Shown piece after piece: positions 1-5,987 of a DNA stretch of 8,527 nt. A program made the position numbers and the translations under genes. Source of the stretch: CAZFAT01 sp964517075 (GTDB lineage Bacteria > Acidobacteriota > Vicinamibacteria > Vicinamibacterales > SCN-69-37); the NCBI GenBank assembly GCA_964517075.1, contig CAZFAT010000045.1, positions 1-8,527 of the forward strand. Reading direction: 5' to 3'. The notes below the pieces were generated by a model. The model searched no databases. It was not told the origin of the DNA and worked only from the letters and a program-made list of their open reading frames with translations. Position 1 is the stretch's first letter, and each line of letters opens with the position of its first letter.

Positions 1-919
1 CGGCCTTCTCGATGAGCGACAGCACGTCCCCCATCCCCAGCACGCGCGAGACCACGCGATCGGGATGGAACGGCTCGAGATCCTGCAGGCGCTCGCCGCT
101 GCCGACGAACGCGATCGGCACGCCGACGACGCCGACGACCGACAGCGCGGCGCCGCCGCGCGCGTCGCCGTCCAGCTTCGTCAGGACGACGCCGGTCGTG
201 CCGATGCGATGGTGAAACTCGCCGGCGCTCTTGACGGCGTCCTGCCCCGTCATCGCGTCCGCCACGTAGAGCAGGTCGCTCGGGGCGACCGCGGCCTTGA
301 TCGCCTCGAGCTCCCCCATCAGCTCATCGTCGACGTGAAGCCGGCCCGCGGTGTCGACGATGAGCGTGTCGAAGCCCAGGTTGCGGGCCGTGGCGAGCGC
401 GCCCTTCGCTCGCGCCACCGGATCCAGCTCCCCGGCCGGATCGTGCACCCGCACGTTGATCTCGCGTCCCAGCACCGACAACTGCTCGATCGCGGCCGGC
501 CGGCGCACGTCGGTGGAGACCATGATCGGATACCGCCCCTGCTTCGTCAGCAGCCGCGCCAGCTTCGCCGACGTCGTCGTCTTTCCCGATCCCTGGAGGC
601 CCAACATCAGCACCACCCGCGGTTTGCGCGGTGCGGGCGGCAAACCGCCAGGGGCGTCGCCGAACAGGGCCAGCAGCTCGTCCCGGACGATACGGGCCAC
701 GTGCTGAGCGGGCGTGAGGCTGAGCAGCACGTCGTCGCCGACGGCCTTGGCGCGCACCCGCTCGACGAAGGCCTTGACGACGCGGAAGTTGACGTCGGCT
801 TCGAGGAGAGCGAGGCGAATCTCGCGGAGCGCCGCATCGACGGCTTCTTCGGTCAGCCGGGCCTCGCCGCGGAGGGACTTGAAGACGTCCTGGAGACGGG
901 TGCTGAGTGACTCGAACAT
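1..919 (-). CDS. ffh: Signal recognition particle protein Ffh (SRP54 GTPase), 3' end cut off by window
   Basis: Ffh binds the SRP RNA and signal sequences of nascent membrane proteins, and delivers ribosomes to the membrane through GTP-dependent pairing with FtsY. The ATG at 919 opens with MFESLSTRLQDVFKSLRG, the typical Ffh N-terminus, and 306 codons can be read. The N domain (about 1-90) has the ALLEADVNFRVV motif. The G domain follows, with P-loop GLQGSGKTT (107-115), DVRRPAAIEQ (137-146), DTAGR (189-193), TKLDGDARGG (247-256) and a GSGERLQDLEPFHP closing segment (about 273-286). The frame is intact and open at the left edge, so the methionine-rich M domain that binds RNA and signal peptide lies outside the window. 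No clear Shine-Dalgarno sequence precedes the ATG. It is separated from ribBA by 120 bases that hold its own promoter candidate. The MFESLSTRLQDVF start and GLQG P-loop distinguish it from the paralogous FtsY (GVNG) at 3973-4929. Confidence 0.97.
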   Translation of the reverse strand, partial: MFESLSTRLQDVFKSLRGEARLTEEAVDAALREIRLALLEADVNFRVVKAFVERVRAKAVGDDVLLSLTPAQHVARIVRDELLALFGDAPGGLPPAPRKPRVVLMLGLQGSGKTTTSAKLARLLTKQGRYPIMVSTDVRRPAAIEQLSVLGREINVRVHDPAGELDPVARAKGALATARNLGFDTLIVDTAGRLHVDDELMGELEAIKAAVAPSDLLYVADAMTGQDAVKSAGEFHHRIGTTGVVLTKLDGDARGGAALSVVGVVGVPIAFVGSGERLQDLEPFHPDRVVSRVLGMGDVLSLIEKA

Positions 920-941
920 GGCGACCAGGACTGCCGACGGG

Positions 942-958
942 GCGCCGCTCTCCGGCGC
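942..958 (-). other. GC-rich hairpin in the ffh leader
   Basis: On the minus strand GCGCCG, loop GAGAG, CGGCGC forms a perfect six-base-pair, all G-C stem (942-947 with 953-958). It lies 23-39 bases upstream of the ffh ATG and downstream of the promoter candidate, so it should be in the 5' untranslated region. No U-run follows it, so it does not look like an intrinsic terminator. It could influence ffh translation or transcript stability, or it may just be a by-product of the base composition. Confidence 0.4.
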
Positions 959-982
959 TAACCGCTTCTGGCTGAAACAGAT

Positions 983-1011
983 ATCTTAGTGGACTTGTGG
1001 CGCAGGCTCAA
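983..1011 (-). promoter_or_regulatory. Candidate sigma70-type promoter for ffh
   Basis: Reading the minus strand, a -35-like TTGAGC (1006-1011) and a -10-like TAAGAT (983-988) are separated by exactly 17 bases. Each hexamer matches the consensus at four of six positions. The local AT-rich patch (CTAAGATATCTG) stands out in an otherwise very GC-rich stretch. A transcription start near 976 would give a leader of roughly 57 bases before the ffh ATG at 919. The element lies in the only long intergenic gap in the window, between the ribBA stop and ffh, which supports a real promoter. No terminator is visible between ribBA and this site, so read-through from the operon upstream is also possible. 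Confidence 0.55.
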
Positions 1012-1039
1012 GGGCGGGACCTGGCGCTGGCTTCCAACT

Positions 1040-2287
1040 TCATACTTTCTTGAGCGTGTGCCCGAGCTTGTCCTTCTTGGTCTTCAGGTACCGGCGCGTG
1101 AACTCGGTGGCCGGCGCCATTTCGATGGGCAGTGTCTCCCCCACCGACAATCCGTAGCCCTCGAGGCCGACGAACTTGCGCGGGTTGTTCGTCAGCAGCC
1201 GCATCGTCCGCACGCCCAGGTCGCGGAGGATCTGGGCGCCGATGCCGTAGTCGCGCTGGTCGGGCTTGAAGCCCAGCCGCTCATTCGCTTCGACCGTGTC
1301 GAGGCCCTGATCCTGCAGCTCGTAGGCGCGAATCTTGTTGGCCAGGCCGATGCCCCGGCCCTCCTGGTGGAGGTACAGCAGCACGCCCCGCCCCTCGGCC
1401 GCGATCCGCTGCATCGCCGCGTCGAGCTGGAGGCCGCAGTCGCAGCGCGTCGAGTGAAACACGTCGCCCGTCAGGCACTTCGAATGGACGCGCGCCATGA
1501 CGCCGGTGCCGTCGCCGATATCGCCGCGCACCAGCGCCACGTGGGACTCACCGTCGATCAGGCTCTCATAGGCGTGAATCGTGAACGGCCCGTGCACGGT
1601 CGGCAGCGATGCCGTGGCCATGCGCCGCACGAGGCTTTCCGTGCGCATGCGATAGCGGATGAGATCCGCGATCGTGATCATGAGCAGGCCGTGCTTGCGC
1701 GCGAATCGGCCCAGCTCGGGCACGCGCGCCATCGTGCCGTTGGCGTTCATGATTTCGCAGATGACGCCCGCCGGCGGGAAACCGGCGATGCGCGCCAGAT
1801 CCACGGCCGCCTCGGTCTGCCCCGCACGCACCAGCACGCCACCGTCGCGCGCGCGCAGCGGGAACATGTGTCCGGGCCGCGCGAGGTCACCCGGCCGCGT
1901 CGCCGGATCGATCGCGGCGAGCACCGTCGCCGCCCGGTCGCCGGCCGAGATGCCGGTCGTGGTCGCGGCCTTCGCCTCGATGGAGACGCAGAACGCGGTG
2001 CCAAACGGCGCGCTGTTCTGGCTCACCATGAGCGGAATGTCGAGCGCGTCGAGCCGCTCGGCCGTCATCGGCATGCAGATCAGCCCGCGGCCGTGGCGCG
2101 CCATGAAGTTGATGGCGTCGGGCGTGACGCGCGCCGCCGCAATCGTCAGATCGCCCTCGTTCTCCCGATCTTCGTCATCGACGACGATGATCATGCGGCC
2201 GGCGCGGATGGCACCGATGGCGTCCTCGATGGACGAGAACGGCGACCGCCGGCCGGCCTTCGCCGCCAGGCGCAGGGGCTTGGTCAC
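1040..2287 (-). CDS. ribBA: Bifunctional riboflavin precursor enzyme: DHBP synthase / GTP cyclohydrolase II
   Basis: Supplies both precursors of the riboflavin ring. The N-terminal half converts ribulose 5-phosphate to 3,4-dihydroxy-2-butanone 4-phosphate, and the C-terminal half opens GTP to the pyrimidine substrate of RibD. The protein has 415 residues, normal for the fusion. DHBP synthase (about 15-212) shows DDEDRENEGD (37-46), RPGH (137-140) and CEIMN (177-181). At the usual GHTEA position it reads AGQTEA, so Gln157 replaces the His that acts as a metal ligand in the E. coli enzyme (His153). GTP cyclohydrolase II (about 215-410) has the zinc cysteines C271, C282 and C284, the HQEGRGIGL loop (307-315), the D343/R345 active-site pair followed by YGIGAQIL, and LLTNNPRK (364-371). 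The start is GTG, overlapping the ribE stop as GTGA. It is the last gene of the packed run and is followed by the 120-base gap before ffh. Confidence 0.96.
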   Translation of the reverse strand: MTKPLRLAAKAGRRSPFSSIEDAIGAIRAGRMIIVVDDEDRENEGDLTIAAARVTPDAINFMARHGRGLICMPMTAERLDALDIPLMVSQNSAPFGTAFCVSIEAKAATTTGISAGDRAATVLAAIDPATRPGDLARPGHMFPLRARDGGVLVRAGQTEAAVDLARIAGFPPAGVICEIMNANGTMARVPELGRFARKHGLLMITIADLIRYRMRTESLVRRMATASLPTVHGPFTIHAYESLIDGESHVALVRGDIGDGTGVMARVHSKCLTGDVFHSTRCDCGLQLDAAMQRIAAEGRGVLLYLHQEGRGIGLANKIRAYELQDQGLDTVEANERLGFKPDQRDYGIGAQILRDLGVRTMRLLTNNPRKFVGLEGYGLSVGETLPIEMAPATEFTRRYLKTKKDKLGHTLKKV

Positions 2288-2913
2288 GGTTCGACCGGCG
2301 CCACGCCGGCCAGTGCGCCCTCGACGAGACGGCCCTGCAGCAGCCGCACGACGTACTTGCCGAGCACGTCAACCTCGATGTTCACAAAGTCACCCACCCG
2401 CAGTCCGGCTAGCGACGTGTGCGCGAACGTGAAGGGAATGATTTGCAGACCAATCCGTCCGGGCGCCACCGACGCCAGCGTCAGGCTGATCCCGTCTACC
2501 GCCACGGACCCTTTGGGCACGAAATACGGATCCAGGGCGCCGGGCGTCTCGACGGCCAGCCAGTGTGCGCCCTCGTCGGCGCGCAGCTCGATCACACGAC
2601 CGGTCGCGTCCACATGGCCGAGCACGAAATGACCGCCCAGTCGCGCGTCGGCGCGCAGCGGCCGTTCGAGATTGACGAGCCGGCCGGCCTCGGCGCGGCC
2701 CAGCGACGTCGCGGCCCGCGTCTCGCGCGACACGTCCGCGCGGAATCGGTCGCCATCCGCCGCGGTCACGGTCAGACACACGCCGCTGACCGCGATGCTG
2801 TCGCCCGGGGCGAGCGCTGCCGCTATCGGCGTGCCCACCTCCAGGACCCGGCCGGCGTCGGCGTCCACGACCCGCTCAATGCAGCCAGTCGCCTCGATGA
2901 GTCCCGTGAACAT
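2284..2913 (-). CDS. ribE: Riboflavin synthase, alpha subunit type
   Basis: Catalyses the last step of riboflavin synthesis, the dismutation of two 6,7-dimethyl-8-ribityllumazine molecules; the family acts as a cytosolic homotrimer. The protein has 209 residues and two lumazine-binding barrels. The first (about 1-90) begins MFTGLIE and contains SGVCLTV (43-49) and DVSRET (60-65). The second (about 92-188) contains GGHFVLGHVD (93-102), KGSVAVDGISLTL (134-146) and HTSL (165-168). The ATG at 2913 is chosen over a TTG three codons upstream because MFTGLIE is the near-invariant start of this family. The gene starts 38 bases inside ribD, with a GAGGG just upstream, and ends in a GTGA overlap with ribBA. 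The name ribE follows common usage; B. subtilis-style naming would also use ribE, and E. coli calls it ribC. Confidence 0.96.
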   Translation of the reverse strand: MFTGLIEATGCIERVVDADAGRVLEVGTPIAAALAPGDSIAVSGVCLTVTAADGDRFRADVSRETRAATSLGRAEAGRLVNLERPLRADARLGGHFVLGHVDATGRVIELRADEGAHWLAVETPGALDPYFVPKGSVAVDGISLTLASVAPGRIGLQIIPFTFAHTSLAGLRVGDFVNIEVDVLGKYVVRLLQGRLVEGALAGVAPVEP

Positions 2914-3979
2914 CGCCCTCAATCAGCTCGTCGTCGCCAAGCCATTGCCGCCGGGTGGTCCGGGCTTCCAGCGTGTCGACGCCAATCGCCGCGGGCACGC
3001 CGGCCGACAATGGGCGTCCCGCGATGACCACTTGCGCGCGATCGGCCAGCCCGGCGGCCAGAAACGCCCGGTGCAGCCCCGGGCCGCCCTCGACGAGCAG
3101 CGACTGGATGTCGCGGCCCGCCAGCCAGGTCAGCACCCTTGCCAGGTCGTGCTCCGGGAACCCGCTCACGGACACGCCAGCCTCGGAAAGCCGCGCAAAG
3201 TGCGCGGATTGACTCGCCAGCATCCGCTCGGCCACGACCATTATGACCGGCCCGGCAGAGAGGGTCGAGAACAGGCGCCGATCCGGCCGCACCCGGCCGC
3301 GCCAGTCGAACACCACCCGGCTCAGTGGACGGAACCGGTAGGCGCCACGCGCGGTGAGCAGCGGATCGTCGGCGAGGACCGTGCCGGACCCGACAGCCAT
3401 CGCGTCAATCTCCGCCCGCTGCCGATGGAAGTGCCGGTCGGCCTCCGGCCCGGTCAGTCGCACCGCGGTGCCCGCGCGTCCGACGAATCCGTCGCGCGAT
3501 TGGACGGACTTCAGGGTCACGTACGGGCGCTGCCGGATCGTCCAGGTCGCATACGGCGCAATCTGTCGTGCCGCGGTGTCGCGCCCGACCCCCTCGGTGA
3601 CGTCGATGCGATGGCTGCGCAGTTGGGCGAATCCGCGTCCCGACACGCGAGGATTGGGATCGGTGAGCGCCGCCACCACGCGGGCAATGCCCGCCGCCGC
3701 TATCCGCTCCACGCACGGGCCGGTCCGGCCGACGTGGCAGCACGGCTCGAGCGTGCAATAGAGCGTGGCGCCGGCGGCGCGCGGGCCCGCGCGACCGAGC
3801 GCCACGACCTCGGCATGCGGCCCGCCGGCGACCAGATGCGCGCCTGCGCCCACCACCACCCCGTCAGGAGAGACGACGACGGCGCCGACCGGCGGGTTCG
3901 GTGTGGTGCGCCCGCGCCCACGCTCGGCGTAGGAGAGCGCCCGCTCCATGAAGAAGAGGTCGCGTCCGGCGTCTACCAC
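2876..3979 (-). CDS. ribD: Riboflavin biosynthesis protein RibD (pyrimidine deaminase / reductase)
   Basis: Carries out the second and third steps of the pathway: zinc-dependent deamination of the pyrimidine released by GTP cyclohydrolase II, then NADPH-dependent reduction of the ribosyl side chain. The protein has 367 residues, normal length. The deaminase domain (about 5-145) has NPPVGAVVV (28-36), zinc ligand and catalytic residues PHAEV (H55, E57), and LEPCCHVGRTGPC with C80 and C89. The reductase domain (about 150-360) has RPYVTLKSVQSRDG (151-164), GSGTVLADDPLLT (197-209) and LVEGGPGLH (295-303). The usual SLDG reads SRDG, and the usual W-I-T/S after it reads RLT. The GTG at 3979 overlaps the ftsY stop by seven bases (GTGGTAG); the next Met is codon 11, inside the conserved FFMERAL helix, so the GTG start is preferred. 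No Shine-Dalgarno is clear, which points to translational coupling with ftsY. Confidence 0.95.
   Translation of the reverse strand: MVDAGRDLFFMERALSYAERGRGRTTPNPPVGAVVVSPDGVVVGAGAHLVAGGPHAEVVALGRAGPRAAGATLYCTLEPCCHVGRTGPCVERIAAAGIARVVAALTDPNPRVSGRGFAQLRSHRIDVTEGVGRDTAARQIAPYATWTIRQRPYVTLKSVQSRDGFVGRAGTAVRLTGPEADRHFHRQRAEIDAMAVGSGTVLADDPLLTARGAYRFRPLSRVVFDWRGRVRPDRRLFSTLSAGPVIMVVAERMLASQSAHFARLSEAGVSVSGFPEHDLARVLTWLAGRDIQSLLVEGGPGLHRAFLAAGLADRAQVVIAGRPLSAGVPAAIGVDTLEARTTRRQWLGDDELIEGDVHGTHRGDWLH
2916..2920 (-). promoter_or_regulatory. Ribosome binding site of ribE, inside ribD
   Basis: GAGGG ends only two bases before the ATG at 2913 (GAGGGCGATG). The spacing is short, but it is the best Shine-Dalgarno-like sequence near this start. 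It lies within the ribD coding region, which supports re-initiation by ribosomes finishing ribD. Confidence 0.45.
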
Positions 3980-4929
3980 GTGTCGGTGAACAGCGCGTCG
4001 ACGTAGGCGGCCGCGTCGAACGCCAGCAGGTCCTCGATCCCCTCGCCCACACCAACGTAGCGGATGGGCAGCTTCAATTCGTGCGCGATGGTGATCGCCA
4101 CGCCGCCCTTGGCCGTGCCGTCGAGCTTCGTGAGGACGATGCCGTTGGCGCCGCTCGCGGCCATGAATTCGCGCGCCTGGACCAGGCCGTTCTGGCCGAC
4201 CGTCGCGTCGAGCACGAGCAGGACCTCATGGGGCGCGCCCGGCACCTCGCGGCCCACGACCCGGCGGATCTTGTCGAGCTCGGCCATCAGGTTCGTGCGC
4301 GTATGAAGGCGGCCCGCCGTGTCCACCAACACCAGGTCCCGGCCGCGCGCCCGCGCCGCGGACACGGCGTCGAAGGCAATCGCCGCCGGATCGGTGCCGG
4401 ACTTCGCCCGCACGAGGTCCACGCCGGCCCGCTCGGTCCAAACCGCCAATTGCTCGATCGCCGCCGCGCGGAACGTGTCGGCGGCCGCGACCACGACCGA
4501 CCGCCCCTCGGTCGTGTAGTGCCGCGCCAGCTTGCCCACCGTCGTGGTCTTGCCCGTGCCGTTGACGCCCACGATCAGAATGACGTGAGGGCGCGTGGTG
4601 ATGGCTGGCGCGGGTGAGACGTCGGAGAGGATCCGAAGGATGACGCGCCGCACGCGATCCAGGATCGCGCCCTCGCGATCGGCCCGCACGGCCTCGATGA
4701 TCCGCTCCGTCGCGCCGAGGCCCACGTCGGCCGTGAGGAGCGCGTCCTCGAGGGCCTCGAACGTCTCGACGCCCGGCCGCTTCGCGCCGGCGACCACAGG
4801 ACCTGCGGCGGCCGGGGTCGCGGTGGAGGTCTCGGCGTCAGCTTCAGTCTCGGCCTGACTCAGCCGCTCGCGAATACCGGCGGCTGTCTTGGCCAGCCCC
4901 TCGCGGAGGCGCGATAGAAAGCCGGCCAC
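3973..4929 (-). CDS. ftsY: Signal recognition particle receptor FtsY
   Basis: Membrane-associated GTPase that pairs with Ffh, partner of the gene at the left edge, and hands the ribosome to the Sec translocon. From the GTG at 4929 the protein has 318 residues. An amphipathic N-terminal helix (GFLSRLREGLAKTAAGIRE) would serve for lipid binding. A short Glu/Ala/Thr-rich linker (about 26-57) stands in place of the long acidic A domain of E. coli. The N domain has ALLTADVGLGAT (63-74). The G domain has GVNGTGKTT (121-129), DTFRAAAIEQL (151-161), DTAGR (203-207), TKLDGTAKGG (267-276) and GVGEGIEDL (293-301). The GTG start is chosen because GGGAG lies six bases upstream and the codon shares a base with the gpsA stop (TAGTG). 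An in-frame ATG at 4977 would overlap gpsA by 49 bases and cannot be strictly excluded. Confidence 0.96.
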   Translation of the reverse strand: MAGFLSRLREGLAKTAAGIRERLSQAETEADAETSTATPAAAGPVVAGAKRPGVETFEALEDALLTADVGLGATERIIEAVRADREGAILDRVRRVILRILSDVSPAPAITTRPHVILIVGVNGTGKTTTVGKLARHYTTEGRSVVVAAADTFRAAAIEQLAVWTERAGVDLVRAKSGTDPAAIAFDAVSAARARGRDLVLVDTAGRLHTRTNLMAELDKIRRVVGREVPGAPHEVLLVLDATVGQNGLVQAREFMAASGANGIVLTKLDGTAKGGVAITIAHELKLPIRYVGVGEGIEDLLAFDAAAYVDALFTDTW

Positions 4930-5951
4930 TATGGGCTCCCGTCCGACTCGCCGCGTTGTGGCCGCAGCATGAGGCATCCCACCGCCTGCGTGGGCGTCTG
5001 CCGGCCGGCCAGGACCTCAGCCATCTGCGCCGCAATCGGCAACTCGACGCCGTGCCGCTGGCCGAGCGCCAATGCCGCGGATGTCGTGCGGATCCCCTCG
5101 GCCACCATCCGCATGTCATCGAGAATGGCATCGAGCGGCCGGCCGCGCCCGAGCTCCAGCCCGACGCGGCGGTTGCGGCTGAGTTCGCCGGTGCAGGTCA
5201 GCACGAGATCGCCCAGCCCGCTCAGGCCCGCCAGCGTCTCCCGCCGGCCCCCGATCGCGGACGCCAGGCGCGACATCTCGGCCAGTCCTCGCGTGATGAG
5301 CGCGGCGAGCGCGTTGTGCCCGAGATCGAGGGCTTCCACCACCCCCGCCGCGATGGCAATGACGTTCTTCAGCGCCGCGCCAATCTCCACACCGGCCACG
5401 TCGTCGGACCCGTAGAGCCGCAGCGACGCGCTCTTCAACTCGTGTTGCACGAGACGCACCGCGGGCTCGTCGGTCGAAGCGACGACCAGGGCGGTCGGGA
5501 GGCGCCGGACGACTTCGGACGCAAAGCTCGGGCCCGACAGTACGACCACGGGATGCCGCCCGCCGGTTTCGCCCGCCACGACCTCCGACATGCGCGCGAG
5601 CGTCTCCGTCTCGAGGCCCTTCGTCGCGCTGACCAGCACGACGCCGGGCGGCAGGGCCGGCGCGGCATCGCGAATGACGGCGCGGAGTCCGTGGGACGGG
5701 ACGGCGAGCAGCACGAGTTCGGCGCCGTCGAGCGCCTCCGACAACGAGGCGGTGATGCGGATCGAGGGCCCGAGGGCGACGCCGGGCAGGTAGCGTGGGT
5801 TCGCGCGGCCCGCGGTCATCTGCGCGGCCAACTGCGCGTCTCGGGCCCACAAGGTGACGTCGCGGCTGGATGCGGCGAGATGCGCGGCCAAGGCGGTGCC
5901 CCAGCTGCCGGCTCCGAGCACCGCGGCTCGGGCAGGGCGAACAACAGTCAT
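4929..5951 (-). CDS. gpsA: Glycerol-3-phosphate dehydrogenase [NAD(P)+]
   Basis: Reduces dihydroxyacetone phosphate to sn-glycerol 3-phosphate, the backbone for phospholipids; a cytosolic enzyme. From the ATG at 5951 it has 340 residues, normal for the family. The N-terminal Rossmann fold shows the dinucleotide-binding GAGSWGTALA (13-22). LLAVPSHGLR (81-90) and SATKGLE (108-114, with K111) follow, then SGPSFA (139-144). The C-terminal domain contains EIGAALKNVIAIAAG (189-203, catalytic K195), GLGDLVLTCTGELSRNRRVG (245-264) and VAEGIRTT (283-290). An in-frame TTG three codons upstream is a weaker start. It is the only gene of the run not overlapping its predecessor (36 bases after cinA). Its stop shares a base with the ftsY GTG. 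plsY, the acyltransferase that often accompanies gpsA, is absent here, but pgpA two genes upstream is another glycerophospholipid enzyme. Confidence 0.96.
   Translation of the reverse strand: MTVVRPARAAVLGAGSWGTALAAHLAASSRDVTLWARDAQLAAQMTAGRANPRYLPGVALGPSIRITASLSEALDGAELVLLAVPSHGLRAVIRDAAPALPPGVVLVSATKGLETETLARMSEVVAGETGGRHPVVVLSGPSFASEVVRRLPTALVVASTDEPAVRLVQHELKSASLRLYGSDDVAGVEIGAALKNVIAIAAGVVEALDLGHNALAALITRGLAEMSRLASAIGGRRETLAGLSGLGDLVLTCTGELSRNRRVGLELGRGRPLDAILDDMRMVAEGIRTTSAALALGQRHGVELPIAAQMAEVLAGRQTPTQAVGCLMLRPQRGESDGSP
4936..4940 (-). promoter_or_regulatory. Ribosome binding site that decides the ftsY start
   Basis: GGGAG, then six bases including the start of the gpsA stop codon, then GTG (GGGAGCCCATAGTG). 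The spacing is good and the site lies in the last codons of gpsA. It supports GTG at 4929 over the upstream ATG at 4977. The same layout occurs before cinA. Confidence 0.7.
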
Positions 5952-5959
5952 GCGTCTCA

Positions 5960-5965
5960 ATTGTA
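5960..5965 (-). promoter_or_regulatory. Possible -10 box immediately before gpsA
   Basis: TACAAT on the minus strand matches the sigma70 -10 consensus at five of six positions, in a GC-rich setting. It ends nine bases before the gpsA ATG, so a start at the usual distance would give an almost leaderless transcript. No convincing -35 lies 16-18 bases upstream (the region reads GCGAAG), so this is weak. It sits in the only gap between cinA and gpsA. Confidence 0.25.
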
Positions 5966-5987
5966 CGGCGGCCAGGGCGCCGCTTCG

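Noticed and set aside
65..910. 281-codon plus-strand open frame at the left edge
   Set aside because: The minus strand encodes an intact Ffh with all GTPase motifs over the same bases.
942..958. Hairpin before ffh as an intrinsic terminator of ribBA
   Set aside because: No U-run follows, and it lies downstream of the promoter candidate for ffh.
989..2632. 547-codon plus-strand open frame antisense to ribBA and ribE
   Set aside because: Low-complexity Arg/His/Ala composition and no motif; it mirrors the codon bias of the real genes.
3973..3990. FMN riboswitch upstream of ribD
   Set aside because: ribD starts inside the end of ftsY, leaving no untranslated leader for the element.
2672..4006. 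444-codon plus-strand open frame antisense to ribE and ribD
   Set aside because: Same reasoning: no domain, biased composition, complete overlap with conserved genes.
1..4929. ffh and ftsY as a recent tandem duplication
   Set aside because: The shared NG-domain motifs reflect ancient paralogy; N-termini, P-loop context (GLQG versus GVNG) and linkers differ as in all bacteria.
4930..4977. Upstream ATG start for ftsY at 4977
   Set aside because: It would overlap gpsA by 49 bases and add residues foreign to FtsY; the GTG at 4929 has a good Shine-Dalgarno.
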